A DNA stretch of 62,495 bases from an uncultured Acetatifactor sp. (GCA_947581865.1 CANPWA010000020.1:1-62495); one strand, 5' to 3'. Numbered from the stretch's first letter, positions 1 to 9,594 are shown. The notes: generated by a model from the letters alone, not told the origin. A program made the numbers and translations.

Positions 1-60
1 TGGCAGAAAAACCTGTTGGAAAACACGGTGTCAGAGCCATGCTTTTGCATCGAGGTTTAA
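1..60 (+). CDS. 3' end of an unidentified gene (partial)
   Basis: Reading from base 1, frame 1 stays open for 19 codons and stops with TAA at 58-60, shortly before a terminator-like hairpin. The tail contains the residues SEPCFCIEV. It is too short to assign to a family. A second frame is also open to base 136 but runs through the hairpin, so frame 1 is the better guess. Confidence 0.3.
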   Translation, partial: WQKNLLENTVSEPCFCIEV

Positions 61-96
61 TGAGCAGACACTAAATAGAAACTGGAAACATAACAT

Positions 97-140
97 AAAA
101 GCGCATAGAGTAAATCTATACGCTTTTATATAATTCTTTT
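97..140 (+). terminator. Intrinsic terminator-like hairpin
   Basis: AAAAGCG at 97-103 pairs with CGCTTTT at 121-127, and ATAG/CTAT extends the stem inside after one mismatch. T-rich sequence follows on the plus strand, up to TTCTTTTT. It fits the end of the plus-strand gene at the left edge. Because the arms are A- and T-rich it could also stop the minus-strand gene that ends at 263. The rest of 128-262 is AT-rich with no recognisable feature. Confidence 0.6.
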
Positions 141-262
141 TGTTACTGCGGCATTTATTCTTGACATTGATATTGGAAAGGGAAAAAATAAAAATATTGA
201 AAAACGCTACTTATCAAAGACGCAAAAAAATACCCCATATATTATTTTTTAATAAATATTCT

Positions 263-3200
263 TTAAGTTGATGACATTGACTTCTTTACGGCATTCTTTT
301 TTCGTTTGTTTCTGATCCGTCTGATCTGTGCCGTCACTGCGACCGCTGCGGCTGCCGCAGCCGCAGCCAATGCGGGAAGAAGCAAGGGATAGGAATTCTT
401 TTTAACGATACAGAAGGTTTCTTCCGTTCCGTTCATTTCCGTCTGCAGGTATTGTCCTCTGGGCATACCTTCCTGTCTGCTCCAGACGCCCTCCCGCAGA
501 CTCCATATCTCCGCGTCATCATAGGGATTGAGAAGCCGCACCGCAAAACTGTCTGTGGCTTTATCTCCGGGGTTTTCCAACAGAACATGGTACAGGACAT
601 AGTCCCGGGATGCGGCCTGTTGCGGGGGAGCCTCGTCGCCTGTTGTGACGGAGAGCTTTGTGTCCTCCGTAAAGGTCTGGGTGATCAGGGCATAGGGCTT
701 TTCATAACCGCCTTCCGCGTCAGATGTGGTTTTTTCGCTGCTTTCCACCACCGGTACGTCGTCGTGATATTCCGCATCCATGATCAGATTACCGCTCATC
801 ACCTCACCGGAACAGTCGGGCCATACGCCGTAACAACCTTCTTTGGCAGGGATTTCCGGGTAATTCAGATGGTCAAGTTTTTGACCGTATTCAACTTCTT
901 CCGTTCCCAGATACTGTTCATTGATTCTGTAAATGACTTTGAGATGCCGGAAGCTGACGGGAATTTTATCCACTGCCAGAAGCTCCTGGTAGGAAATAGG
1001 CTCCGCAACGTCTAAATAGCTGATGTTGTCGATTCCGTATAGTTCGTCATCCACATAATAATTCCGGCAGACATCCGGCTCCTCCTTTTTGGGATCGTCC
1101 TCATATTCTGCGATTTCCCCGGCGATGGCGCCCATTCTGCCCTTGGATGCCTCCACGTTTACGATGGCATAGCAGTCCTTCAGCGTGGCGGCGTATCCGG
1201 CGATTCCTCCCACGTTTCTGCCTCCCGAGACATCGCACAGAGCATAGCATCTGCGGATCACTGTCAGAGATTCGCCGCAGATACCGCCCACATAATCACC
1301 CTCTGTACTGTCTATGCTGCCATAGCTCTCGGAGTCTGTCACGATGCCGTGGACCATATATCCCACAATACCGCCTGCGCCATCCTTCTTGGCAGTGATA
1401 TATCCCTCGTTTACACAGCCGTCAATGATACATTTCATGATAAAATGGCGTCCGATTTCGTAATCGATATTGCCTGCCGCATTGTCCTCCGGATCCTCCT
1501 CGTCGATGGACATGGAACCCGCGATGCCGCCAATGTTGATATCACCCTTGACGATTCCTTTGTTGGTACAGGCATCCAGTCTTCCGGAGGTGATGGAATC
1601 CAAGTCTTCCTCCGTAAATTCCTCATACATTTCCTCCACGCTGAGCCCGTCCCCACCGGACAGATGATCCGCCAGCAGGTTAAATACGATATTCAGCTGG
1701 TCATTGACCGCCAGAAGATCGGCATTGACGCGGTCGGAGTAGTCCGACGCGTTATTGCTCAGGGTCTTCAGACTGTCCGAAATCTGGCGGAGCTGGCTGT
1801 TTAAGTTTTCTCTGTTCGTATCAAAGTCATCGCCCAACAGGGTAAGTTTCACACTGGGCTGGGAACTGATATAATTTACGATGCTCTTGAGCCCGTTGGC
1901 AGCATCCTTGAGGGAATCAGCCATTTTCTGAAGCTGTGTTATCGCATCCTCGAAATCGTTTTTTATGTTGGATGCCGTGCCGGATAAATCCGTGTTGTTC
2001 AGATCGTTCAGCACGGTTGACGACACTTCTGTCATTTCTGTGAGACAGATTTTTAAATTCTGGATCTCCTGTATCAGCGCCTCCTGTTGGTCTATTGTCA
2101 GGGCAGCCCAATGCCCGGCAGAGCCGTCGGCGTCAGTCAGCATTCCATTGATATTGTTCAGGGAGCTGTTTATCTTCTCATATGTGCCCTGCATCTGATT
2201 TAGGGATTCATACAGGTCATCATTGCCGGAAACGGAGTTTTGTCCGTGCCCGTTCCCGGGGTCGCCGGAGCTGGTATCCGGCAGGTTTATATCCGGGAGA
2301 TATTTCCCCAGATCTTTCATTTTTTTATTGAATGCTTCAAAGGCATCCATGGCGTCCGTCAGATCATCCATCACTGCGGGGAGCTGGTCCGCTATGTATT
2401 CCATGCGGTCATTGATTTTCTGGAGCTGCCCCATGTTGGAATCCACAAAATCCGTCAGCTGGTTTGCCAGAACATGACCGGATTGCAGAGCGGCGTCCCC
2501 ATAGGTCGTAAGATTATCCAGGTCTGCCTTCATGACATCTTTTCCGTCCTTCATGTCCACAAGGGTGTCCTCGATCAGATCATGAAGCTTGTTGACGGCG
2601 TTTCTTAAGGACTGTGCCTCATCCACTTCGATATAAGGTTCCATCTGCCCGGCAATGCCGCCCACATCCTTGCGCCCGTACACCTGTCCATTGTTGACAC
2701 AGAGGGATATCATACCTGCCTGTCTGCCTGCGATCCCCCCGATGTTGTATCCTGTGTGCTCATAGCCCACCGTGCCCATATTGGTGCATCGGGAGATGGT
2801 TCCGTCAGAGTATCCCGCGATGCCTCCGGTATCCACACCGCTGTAAAAGTCGATCTCATCCTCCGAGACGTTGATACTGAACAAAAGACCGGTGCCCATC
2901 TCGTCGTCCTCTTCCACCCATGCAGTGTCATCGTTTATGCCTGAATAGTTGGTACAATAGGTCACAACACCATGGTTGATGCCCGTAATGCCGCCCGTCA
3001 TATAATAGCCGGAGACGCGTCCCTGGATGGAACAGCCGGAAATAAAGCCGGAGGCTTCGTTGGCGCCCGCGATCCCTCCCACGGTGTCCCTGCCGTTTAA
3101 GACGCCCTGAAAGCTGCAGTTTCGTATCGTGCCATAGTTTACGCCGCAGATGCTTCCGATACATTCTTTTTCTTCCGTGCCTTCCACGGAGCCCTTCAGC

Positions 3201-3589
3201 TTAAGATTCGTCACTACGCCGTCTGCCCTGATATAACGGAACAGCCCGCCCACATAGCCGTCTCCCACACTGTGGAAGCCCGAGATGGTGTGACCGCCGC
3301 CCTCAAAGGTTCCGGAAAAAACGGGAATCATAGGAAAGTCCGTTTCGGACAGGTCGATATCTTCCTTCAACTCTATCCGTTTTCCCGACGACCAGGCATC
3401 CAGGCTGCACTGTCTGGCAAAGTTCACAAATTCGTCCGCCGTGTGGATCTCTATCACTTCCGCCAAAGCCCCGCTGTCTGTCCCCATTGTCTCCGAAGCG
3501 GCTGTCTCCGGAGCCGCCAGCACATGCAGAGGGGAAGCGAATGTCAATAGAAAAGCCAATCCCAGAGATAATATCTTATTGTTTCTCAT
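263..3589 (-). CDS. Surface protein with GLUG-like repeats, coiled coil and C-terminal membrane anchor
   Basis: This is a large exported protein of about 1108 residues. The start MRNNKILSLG at 3589 is chosen because AAGGAGACGGGGAAA precedes it and a signal peptide begins there, with likely cleavage near VLAA. The N-terminal part has many GGIAG-type repeats resembling the GLUG family (for example VGGIAGANEASGF). Residues about 316-656 are a low-glycine helical segment rich in D, L, N and Q, probably coiled coil. GLUG-like repeats then resume. The C-terminus has a Leu/Ala membrane segment with about ten alanines in a row and a basic tail, a typical anchor without LPXTG. The gene overlaps the end of the upstream MMPL gene by 14 bases, so the two are co-transcribed. 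GLUG repeats are known from secreted clostridial and adhesin-like proteins. A role together with the exporter is inference. Confidence 0.8.
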   Translation of the reverse strand: MRNNKILSLGLAFLLTFASPLHVLAAPETAASETMGTDSGALAEVIEIHTADEFVNFARQCSLDAWSSGKRIELKEDIDLSETDFPMIPVFSGTFEGGGHTISGFHSVGDGYVGGLFRYIRADGVVTNLKLKGSVEGTEEKECIGSICGVNYGTIRNCSFQGVLNGRDTVGGIAGANEASGFISGCSIQGRVSGYYMTGGITGINHGVVTYCTNYSGINDDTAWVEEDDEMGTGLLFSINVSEDEIDFYSGVDTGGIAGYSDGTISRCTNMGTVGYEHTGYNIGGIAGRQAGMISLCVNNGQVYGRKDVGGIAGQMEPYIEVDEAQSLRNAVNKLHDLIEDTLVDMKDGKDVMKADLDNLTTYGDAALQSGHVLANQLTDFVDSNMGQLQKINDRMEYIADQLPAVMDDLTDAMDAFEAFNKKMKDLGKYLPDINLPDTSSGDPGNGHGQNSVSGNDDLYESLNQMQGTYEKINSSLNNINGMLTDADGSAGHWAALTIDQQEALIQEIQNLKICLTEMTEVSSTVLNDLNNTDLSGTASNIKNDFEDAITQLQKMADSLKDAANGLKSIVNYISSQPSVKLTLLGDDFDTNRENLNSQLRQISDSLKTLSNNASDYSDRVNADLLAVNDQLNIVFNLLADHLSGGDGLSVEEMYEEFTEEDLDSITSGRLDACTNKGIVKGDINIGGIAGSMSIDEEDPEDNAAGNIDYEIGRHFIMKCIIDGCVNEGYITAKKDGAGGIVGYMVHGIVTDSESYGSIDSTEGDYVGGICGESLTVIRRCYALCDVSGGRNVGGIAGYAATLKDCYAIVNVEASKGRMGAIAGEIAEYEDDPKKEEPDVCRNYYVDDELYGIDNISYLDVAEPISYQELLAVDKIPVSFRHLKVIYRINEQYLGTEEVEYGQKLDHLNYPEIPAKEGCYGVWPDCSGEVMSGNLIMDAEYHDDVPVVESSEKTTSDAEGGYEKPYALITQTFTEDTKLSVTTGDEAPPQQAASRDYVLYHVLLENPGDKATDSFAVRLLNPYDDAEIWSLREGVWSRQEGMPRGQYLQTEMNGTEETFCIVKKNSYPLLLPALAAAAAAAAVAVTAQIRRIRNKRKKNAVKKSMSST

Positions 3590-6074
3590 TTTCCCCGTCT
3601 CCTTCCCTTTGCAGCAGATTCTCAAGACTGCTGCCGTCGTCTTCTCTCTGTTCCAGCCGTCCCATGTTGACAAACAGGCTGGCGTCGCCGCGCACCAGAC
3701 CGTGTACCTCGCCGATGATCGTACCGTTGATCTGACCCTGCACCATGCCGTCGATCCGCATCAGACCGGAAACCCGCTCCAGCTTCAGGGGAATGGACAC
3801 AGCGAAGGAAGTTTTGTCGATGATCTTCTCGCCCAGAAGAAGGATCTGCGGCAGGACAAACATGACGATGACAATGGAAATAATGGTTCCCCGCCCCAGA
3901 CACTGACCGATGCCGCAGATGGCGCCGTCCGAGGACATCATGCCGATAAAGATGCCCGCCAGAGCCAGCATGGAACCGGACGTGACGATGGTGGGAAAGG
4001 CAAAGTTCATGGTCTCGATGATGGCGTCCCGTTTGGACATCTTATCCTTTAATTCCATGAACCGTCCCGATATGACAATGGCATAGTCAATGTTGGCGCC
4101 CATCTGGATGGAGCTGACGATCAGGTAACTCATGAAAAAGAGATTTTTCTGCTGTATGGCGGGGAAGGAAAAGTTGATCCAGATCGCGCCCTGGATGATC
4201 AGGATCAGAAGCACCGGCATGCCCGCCGACATAAAGGTGAACAAAAGCACCACCAGCACCGCCAGGATGGAGACCACATTGACCACCGTGTTGTCCGTCT
4301 GGAAGGTCTTGTAGAGGTCATACTGGCTGGTGGCTTCTCCCGGGATCAGAATGGTGGCATCTTCATAATATTGCCCGGCCATTTGGTGCATCTCGTCCAG
4401 AAAGGCAAAGGTCTCTTCCCCTTCCTCGGGGAGATTCAGATAGACCAGCATACGGCTGTATTCCCCGCCCTGCAGCTGATCCAGGGCGATCTGCATCTGG
4501 GAGTGGGCATCCTCCAGGGTTTCCATCATCTCGTCATCCAGAGTCACATAGCCCTCGGTCACCTCATCATAGAGGAACATGAAGATATCGATCAGGGGCA
4601 CGCTGTAGGTGGACAGCCCGTTGACGATCTTCGCGTAATTCTCGTCGTTCACCGCGTAGGTCATATACAATACCTCCGCCACTTCATAATCCAGCTCCAG
4701 CAGTTCCGAAAACTCCCTGGCGGTGAGTTTGTCCGTGAGCATATAGCCGTCCATGGCTTCCGTATTGGCAAGCCCCATGGTATAATCCACTTCCGGTCTG
4801 GCGTCCAGATCCCTGAGCAGGAGTTTTTCTTTCTCGTAACTGCCCGCTGGCACGATCATGGCCACCATATTGGAGGAACCGAAGCTTTCCTTGATCATTT
4901 CGTCCACGATCATGGCGTCGCTCTGCACCGGGGTTTCCAGCATGGAATAGCCGTACACATAAGGGCATTTGGACGATACGATGTAGGCGCCGATGATCAG
5001 AAGCAGGAAAAGCAGCGGCATCACATATCTGGTGCGGTACGCGAACTTGCCCACAAAGGGGATCTTGGGGATAAAACTTTTGTGATGGGTCTTATCCATG
5101 GCATTGCCAAACAGCATGATCAGCCCCGGCATCAGCAGAAATACAGCCAGCAGGCTTAACAGGATCGCGCGGATCAGGCACAGCGCCATGTCGCTGCCGA
5201 TGCCGAACTGCATGAACATCATGGCGATCAGACCGCCGATGGTGGTCAGGGAGCTGGAGGAGATCTCCGGAATGGCTTTGCTTAACGCCATGATGTCCGC
5301 CTCCCGGATGGGGAGCGACTGATGTTCCTCTTTGTAGCGGTTACAGAAGATCACGGCGTAGTCGATGGACAGCGCGAGCTGCAGCACGATGGTCACCGAA
5401 TTGGACACGAAGGAGATGGTCCCCATAAAGAAATTGGTTCCCTTGGTGATCAGCGCCGCGGCGATGAAGGTCAGAAGCAGCACCGGAACCTCCGCCCAGG
5501 TCTGGGAGGTCAGAAGCAGCACCGTCACCACCACCACGGCCACCAGGACGCTGATCACCTGCATCTCGCTGGCGATCTGTTCCGCCGAGGCGTCGCCCAT
5601 GGAGGTGGAGACATATATGTCGTAGTCCGAGAGCATTTCCTTCACCTGGTCCAGAGCCTCCAAAGCCCGCTCATCCGTCTCCTCATAGCCGAAGGTGACA
5701 TCGTACAGCGCGGAAAAGTTGTTGTAATGTTTTTCGGTATTGTCGAAGGAAAGCATGATCACCGTGTCCAGAGCTTCCAGCCTGTCCGCGATCTTCTCAG
5801 CCTCCTGATAGGGAATGTTGGTGACCATCACCTGTGCCGAACCGTAGGTAATGAATTGTTCTTCCATGCGTTCCAGCCCCTGGCGGGTCTCCGTGGAATG
5901 GGGGAGGTACGCGGACATGGAATTTTCCACGCTCACCCAGTTCATGGAAATGACGGAAAAGATGATAGCGATCCCAAACAACAAAAAGAAGAGATTTCTT
6001 CTGTCCACAATGAAGGTGGCAACTTTGAGCATAAAGCTGTCATTTTCTTTGTTTTCCGTAGATTGATCAGCCAT
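3576..6074 (-). CDS. MMPL/RND-family transporter
   Basis: This 832-residue membrane protein has the duplicated RND layout: one membrane helix near residue 30, a large external loop, a bundle of about five helices, then the same again. Recognisable pieces are the SIDYAVIF segment of the first half and the ANIDYAIVISGRFME segment of the second, both typical of MMPL proteins (YdfJ/MmpL type), which export lipids or other hydrophobic compounds. The start at 6074 (MADQ) is preferred. AGGGGTGAT precedes it, and the promoter at 6129-6157 would begin transcription downstream of the earlier ATGs at 6137 and 6128. After the last helix there is a hydrophilic tail of about 60 residues, presumably cytoplasmic. 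The substrate is unknown. The overlapping downstream gene encodes a large exported protein that may work with it. Confidence 0.9.
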   Translation of the reverse strand: MADQSTENKENDSFMLKVATFIVDRRNLFFLLFGIAIIFSVISMNWVSVENSMSAYLPHSTETRQGLERMEEQFITYGSAQVMVTNIPYQEAEKIADRLEALDTVIMLSFDNTEKHYNNFSALYDVTFGYEETDERALEALDQVKEMLSDYDIYVSTSMGDASAEQIASEMQVISVLVAVVVVTVLLLTSQTWAEVPVLLLTFIAAALITKGTNFFMGTISFVSNSVTIVLQLALSIDYAVIFCNRYKEEHQSLPIREADIMALSKAIPEISSSSLTTIGGLIAMMFMQFGIGSDMALCLIRAILLSLLAVFLLMPGLIMLFGNAMDKTHHKSFIPKIPFVGKFAYRTRYVMPLLFLLLIIGAYIVSSKCPYVYGYSMLETPVQSDAMIVDEMIKESFGSSNMVAMIVPAGSYEKEKLLLRDLDARPEVDYTMGLANTEAMDGYMLTDKLTAREFSELLELDYEVAEVLYMTYAVNDENYAKIVNGLSTYSVPLIDIFMFLYDEVTEGYVTLDDEMMETLEDAHSQMQIALDQLQGGEYSRMLVYLNLPEEGEETFAFLDEMHQMAGQYYEDATILIPGEATSQYDLYKTFQTDNTVVNVVSILAVLVVLLFTFMSAGMPVLLILIIQGAIWINFSFPAIQQKNLFFMSYLIVSSIQMGANIDYAIVISGRFMELKDKMSKRDAIIETMNFAFPTIVTSGSMLALAGIFIGMMSSDGAICGIGQCLGRGTIISIVIVMFVLPQILLLGEKIIDKTSFAVSIPLKLERVSGLMRIDGMVQGQINGTIIGEVHGLVRGDASLFVNMGRLEQREDDGSSLENLLQREGDGENEKQ

Positions 6075-6128
6075 TTTATCACCCCTGCTTTGTATTTTTT
6101 TATTTCTTTTGCTGTTTTTCGTTTCCAT

Positions 6129-6157
6129 ATTATACAACTTTTTACCCGGAATGTCAC
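6129..6157 (-). promoter_or_regulatory. Sigma-A-type promoter for the MMPL gene pair
   Basis: On the minus strand GTGACA (6152-6157) is followed after 17 bases by TATAAT (6129-6134). Transcription would start near 6122, which supports translation from 6074. Confidence 0.6.
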
Positions 6158-6306
6158 ATCATTTTGTATTTATGATATGTCCGGGGTCACAGGATATGCT
6201 TTCCTGAATATTTTTCCTCTTTCTGAGGGACACTCAAAAATAGAAAATTCAGATGTCGGGCGGATAGGGCTGTCATGATCTGCCCGGTCATAGAAATGAG
6301 GCAGAT

Positions 6307-7695
6307 ATGCAGAAACGTCCTTTTGGAATCAAAGATAAAATAGGGTATATGTTCGGAGACTTCGGCAACGATTTCAGTTTTATTTTTGCCAGCAGTTATC
6401 TCATGGTGTTTTATACAAAGGTGCTGGGAATCGCCGGAGCGGTGGTAGGTATCCTGTTTCTGACGGCGCGGGTGGTGGACGCCTTCACGGATGTGACCAT
6501 GGGGCGGATCGTGGACAGTGTGCGGCCGGCAAAGGACGGACGCTTCCGTCCATGGCTGCGGCGCATGTGCGTCCCGGTGGCAGTTGCCAGCACATTGATG
6601 TACGGATATTTTGTGCGGGACTGGTCCTATGGTGCAAAGATGACCTATGTGGTGATCACTTATCTTTTGTGGGGCAGCTTTTGTTATACGGCAATCAATA
6701 TCCCCTATGGCTCCATGGCGTCCGTCATCAGCCCGGAGGCGGGGGACAGGGCATCCCTGTCCACTTTCCGCAGTGTAGGCGCCAGTCTGGCCAGCCTGGT
6801 GATCGGAACGCTGGGACCGCTTCTGGTCTACGGGGAGGATGAGGCGGGCAATCAGATCGTCATACCCTTTCGGCTGACATTGATGGCAGCTGTTTGCGGG
6901 GTGTGCGCCATCATCTGTTATCTGCTCTGTTACTATCTCTGTGAGGAGAGAGTACACTTTGAACCGACCAAAAAGGAGGACAGGGCTTCGGCAGGGCAGC
7001 TTGTGAAGGGGCTGCTGGGCAATCGCCCTCTGCTGGCGCTGGTGGGAGCCGCCCTGGTGCTGCTTTTGGCGACACTGATCGGGCAGGCGATGAACAATTA
7101 CCTGTTTCTGGACTATTTTAAGCGGGCTAAGGCGATCGCCGTTTTAAATTTTGTCAGCATAGGCGGCATGCTGGTCCTGGCGCCCTTCGTGTCCAAAATT
7201 TCCGTCCGGTTCGGCAAGAAAGAGGCGGGGGCGGCGGGAATGCTGCTGGCAGGGGTGGTTTATCTTTTGATCTTCTTCCTAAAAATCAAAAATATCGTGC
7301 TGTATATGGCATTGTTCTTTGTGGCAACGCTGGGCGTGGGTTTGTTCAATATGATCATCTGGGCGTTTATCACGGATATCATCGACCATCAGGAGGTAGT
7401 GACCGGAAGGCGTGAGGACGGTACGGTGTACGCCATTTATTCCTTTGCCCGCAAGCTGGGACAGGCGCTGGCGGGGGGCGTGGGAGGATTTACCTTAACG
7501 GCCATTGGCTATATGTCCAACGCCACATCCCAGACGGCAGAGGTGGCCGGAAGGATTTATACCGTGGCGACTTTGGTGCCCGGCGTCTGCTATCTGATCG
7601 TGTTTTTCATTATGCAGACTTTTTATCCCCTGACCAGGAGAGTGGTGGAACAGAACGCGGCCACTCTGCGGGAGCGAAGAGAACAAAACAGGTGA
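6307..7695 (+). CDS. GPH-family sugar:cation symporter (MFS, MelB-like)
   Basis: This 462-residue protein has about twelve membrane segments. The N-terminus MQKRPFGIKDKIGYMFGDFGNDFSF and the following ARVVDAFTDVTMGRIVD are hallmarks of the glycoside-pentoside-hexuronide symporters (MelB, GusB, XynB), where the DAFTD aspartates contribute to cation binding. The family brings oligosaccharides or glycosides into the cell with Na+ or H+. The length is normal. The next gene encodes a GH2-like protein starting just past the stop, which suggests a glycoside substrate. GAGGCAGAT precedes the start. The substrate cannot be read from the sequence. Confidence 0.9.
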   Translation: MQKRPFGIKDKIGYMFGDFGNDFSFIFASSYLMVFYTKVLGIAGAVVGILFLTARVVDAFTDVTMGRIVDSVRPAKDGRFRPWLRRMCVPVAVASTLMYGYFVRDWSYGAKMTYVVITYLLWGSFCYTAINIPYGSMASVISPEAGDRASLSTFRSVGASLASLVIGTLGPLLVYGEDEAGNQIVIPFRLTLMAAVCGVCAIICYLLCYYLCEERVHFEPTKKEDRASAGQLVKGLLGNRPLLALVGAALVLLLATLIGQAMNNYLFLDYFKRAKAIAVLNFVSIGGMLVLAPFVSKISVRFGKKEAGAAGMLLAGVVYLLIFFLKIKNIVLYMALFFVATLGVGLFNMIIWAFITDIIDHQEVVTGRREDGTVYAIYSFARKLGQALAGGVGGFTLTAIGYMSNATSQTAEVAGRIYTVATLVPGVCYLIVFFIMQTFYPLTRRVVEQNAATLRERREQNR

Positions 7696-7706
7696 GGGGT
7701 ACGGGT

Positions 7707-8642
7707 ATGCGGACAAAGGTATCGGTGGAAAGCGGCAAAGCCGTGTTGGAGTTGAATCTGGGGGATCTGCGGGAAGGCATGGGAAAGAGCGTGGAGGAGA
7801 CAGACTGTTTTTGCGTTTCTCTGCTGGATGCGCGGGGGCAGCAGGTATTTTATTGTGAACACCCGGTCCGGGAAGATGACGAGTGTGTCATTTGCCTTCT
7901 TCATCCCCATCTGTGGGAGGGAGTATCCCATCCCTGTCTGTATCGTCTCGAAATATATGCCCGGGGCGGAAAAGGGAGGGAACTTCTGGAAAAAAGGCTG
8001 GTGCCGCTGCGGGAGATGACAAAAGTGTCAGATGGAACCTGTATGCTGAACGGGAGCCCTTTTGTGATCAAAGCCGTGGTCTATGACGGGCTCAGCGGAG
8101 GATGTGTGAGGGACCGCTCTCTTTTCTGGGCACAGGTGGGGGACAGACTTAAGAGGCTTGCCCGGATGGGGGCAAATACGGTGGTACTCCGCAGTTTTTC
8201 GGGTGCGTCCGGGGAGGAGCAGGATAAAATTCGGGAGCTTTGTGACAGACAGGGGTTATTGCTCTGGCCGGAAACGGGGAAAGAGACAGGCGCAGAAGCC
8301 GGAGCAAAAGCTTTGGGCGAAGGGGCAGACTGTGTGGAGGGCGGAGGGCTTTTCGACTTAAACGGATCCCCCACGGCGCAGTTTTATCTTCAGAAGGCAA
8401 AGTGGAGTAAAGAGCCCTTTGTCCATCTTCATCCTCATAACTTAAGAAAGCAGCCTGATGGCTGTTTTGCAGTGACGGTTTACAGCAATGCCGGGCGGGT
8501 GGCGCTTTTGGTGGACGGGCATATTTTCGGTTTTCAGGAGGACGGACCGGAGTTTGTCTTTCAGGATATTGCCATCAAAAGACGCCCCTTTACCCTCACG
8601 GCGGAGGCGGGAGACTGCAGTATGTCGATGGCGTGTTATTAG
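7707..8642 (+). CDS. Shrunken glycoside hydrolase family 2-like protein
   Basis: This protein of about 311 residues appears to be a much reduced relative of GH2 beta-galactosidases, which usually exceed 700 residues. A beta-sandwich-like start leads to CMLNGSPFVIKAVVYDGLSG, which resembles the GH2 segment that introduces the barrel. LKRLARMGANTVVLRSF resembles the barrel strand where GH2 enzymes carry their conserved motifs. GLFDLNGSPTAQFYLQKAKWS and the following VTVYSNAGRVALLVDGHIFG resemble the barrel end and the DUF4982-like C-terminal sandwich. Most of the barrel, including the usual acid/base and nucleophile Glu regions, is missing, so it is probably not a hydrolase. The start at 7707 has GAGGGGT before it. 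A GTG at 7692 is an alternative. It follows the symporter directly. Confidence 0.6.
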   Translation: MRTKVSVESGKAVLELNLGDLREGMGKSVEETDCFCVSLLDARGQQVFYCEHPVREDDECVICLLHPHLWEGVSHPCLYRLEIYARGGKGRELLEKRLVPLREMTKVSDGTCMLNGSPFVIKAVVYDGLSGGCVRDRSLFWAQVGDRLKRLARMGANTVVLRSFSGASGEEQDKIRELCDRQGLLLWPETGKETGAEAGAKALGEGADCVEGGGLFDLNGSPTAQFYLQKAKWSKEPFVHLHPHNLRKQPDGCFAVTVYSNAGRVALLVDGHIFGFQEDGPEFVFQDIAIKRRPFTLTAEAGDCSMSMACY

Positions 8643-8663
8643 CTGGATTTTCTGCCGGTTCTG

Positions 8664-8672
8664 TGATAAAAT
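8664..8672 (+). promoter_or_regulatory. Extended -10 promoter before the small gene/regulator pair
   Basis: TGTGATAAAATATT lies here, with TAAAAT at 8667-8672 and a TG one base upstream. No good -35 is visible at the expected distance. The same TGATAAAATAT core recurs before other genes at 39226, 39319 and 45878. Confidence 0.5.
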
Positions 8673-8723
8673 ATTGCCATACACATTTTCAGCGTAGGGA
8701 AGGCATACAAAGGAGGAAGTCAC

Positions 8724-9035
8724 ATGACAATCGATACCGCGGTGTTAAACGCCGACAATCTGTGGGAGGTTATAGAATCCAGGCAGGGAACGGTTTTTTA
8801 TACCAAGAAGGGGCTGCCCTTCACCTATCAGGTGAAAGGGGGAGAACTGTTCACGGACAGACGGGAACGCTCCATCACCCTCAGCACTTTTGAGAAGGCC
8901 TATCAGAAGCTGATCGCGGACAGGGTGGGGGAGGACGCGCCCTGCAGAGTCACCGGGCCCAAAAGCCTGAATATGTACGGCGCGCCCTATGTCTGGGCAG
9001 TGTTCATGGGTATCGGCTTTATCCGGGAGGACTGA
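8724..9035 (+). CDS. Uncharacterised small conserved-looking protein
   Basis: This is a 103-residue soluble protein, MTIDTAVLNADNLWEVIES at the start and GIGFIRED at the end. AAAGGAGGAAGTCAC gives a strong ribosome site. I do not recognise the family. It has no signal peptide or membrane segment. The composition (alternating charged and aromatic residues with short beta-like stretches) suggests a small alpha/beta domain. The downstream XRE-cupin gene begins five bases after its stop, so the two are very likely an operon and may be functionally linked. Confidence 0.75.
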   Translation: MTIDTAVLNADNLWEVIESRQGTVFYTKKGLPFTYQVKGGELFTDRRERSITLSTFEKAYQKLIADRVGEDAPCRVTGPKSLNMYGAPYVWAVFMGIGFIRED

Positions 9036-9039
9036 TCCC

Positions 9040-9594
9040 ATGGATTATCTGAATCAGAATATCTCCATGAATTTAAAACGGATCCGGCTGGCCCGGGGCT
9101 ACAGTCTGGACACCGTGGCGGAGCAGACAGGCGTCAGCAAGAGTATGCTGGGACAGATCGAGAGAGGCGAGGCCAATCCCACCATCGGGATCCTGGGAAA
9201 AATCGTCAGCGGGCTGAGGGTGGAGCTTACGGATCTGGTGGAGACCCCCAGGGAGCGCGTGTATCCCGTGAGCAGAAAGTGGCTTGCGCCCACCAAGGAG
9301 GCGGCGGACAAATATAAGATCTTTACCTATTTTCCCTATGAAAAGGGAAGGAATTTCGAGCTTTATGCTTTTGAGATCCTGCCCGGCGCCGTCTATGCCA
9401 GCGGTTCCCATGGGGAAAACACCAAAGAATATCTGATCGTCCAGAAGGGGGAGCTTTCCCTGTCTGTGGAAGGGACGGAGTATATCGTGGGAGAAGGGGA
9501 TGCCATCCGCTTTGACACGGACAAGGAACATTTCTATGGCAACCATGGTCAGACACTTTTGCAGATCGTATGCGTCTTCTATTATCCTGCATAA
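9040..9594 (+). CDS. XRE-family transcriptional regulator with cupin domain
   Basis: This 184-residue regulator has a helix-turn-helix at residues about 8-62 (LKRIRLARGYSLDTVAEQTG, then SKSMLGQIERGEANPTIG) and a C-terminal cupin at about 105-182 (LPGAVYASGSHGENTKEYL, then GEGDAIRFDTDKEHFYGN). Proteins of this build, such as PuuR and SutR, sense a small molecule through the cupin and control uptake or catabolic genes. The ATG at 9040 is chosen over an upstream in-frame one at 8989 because it restores the standard family N-terminus and avoids overlap. It sits directly upstream of the amino-acid importer cluster, so that cluster is its most likely target; this is inference. Confidence 0.9.
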   Translation: MDYLNQNISMNLKRIRLARGYSLDTVAEQTGVSKSMLGQIERGEANPTIGILGKIVSGLRVELTDLVETPRERVYPVSRKWLAPTKEAADKYKIFTYFPYEKGRNFELYAFEILPGAVYASGSHGENTKEYLIVQKGELSLSVEGTEYIVGEGDAIRFDTDKEHFYGNHGQTLLQIVCVFYYPA

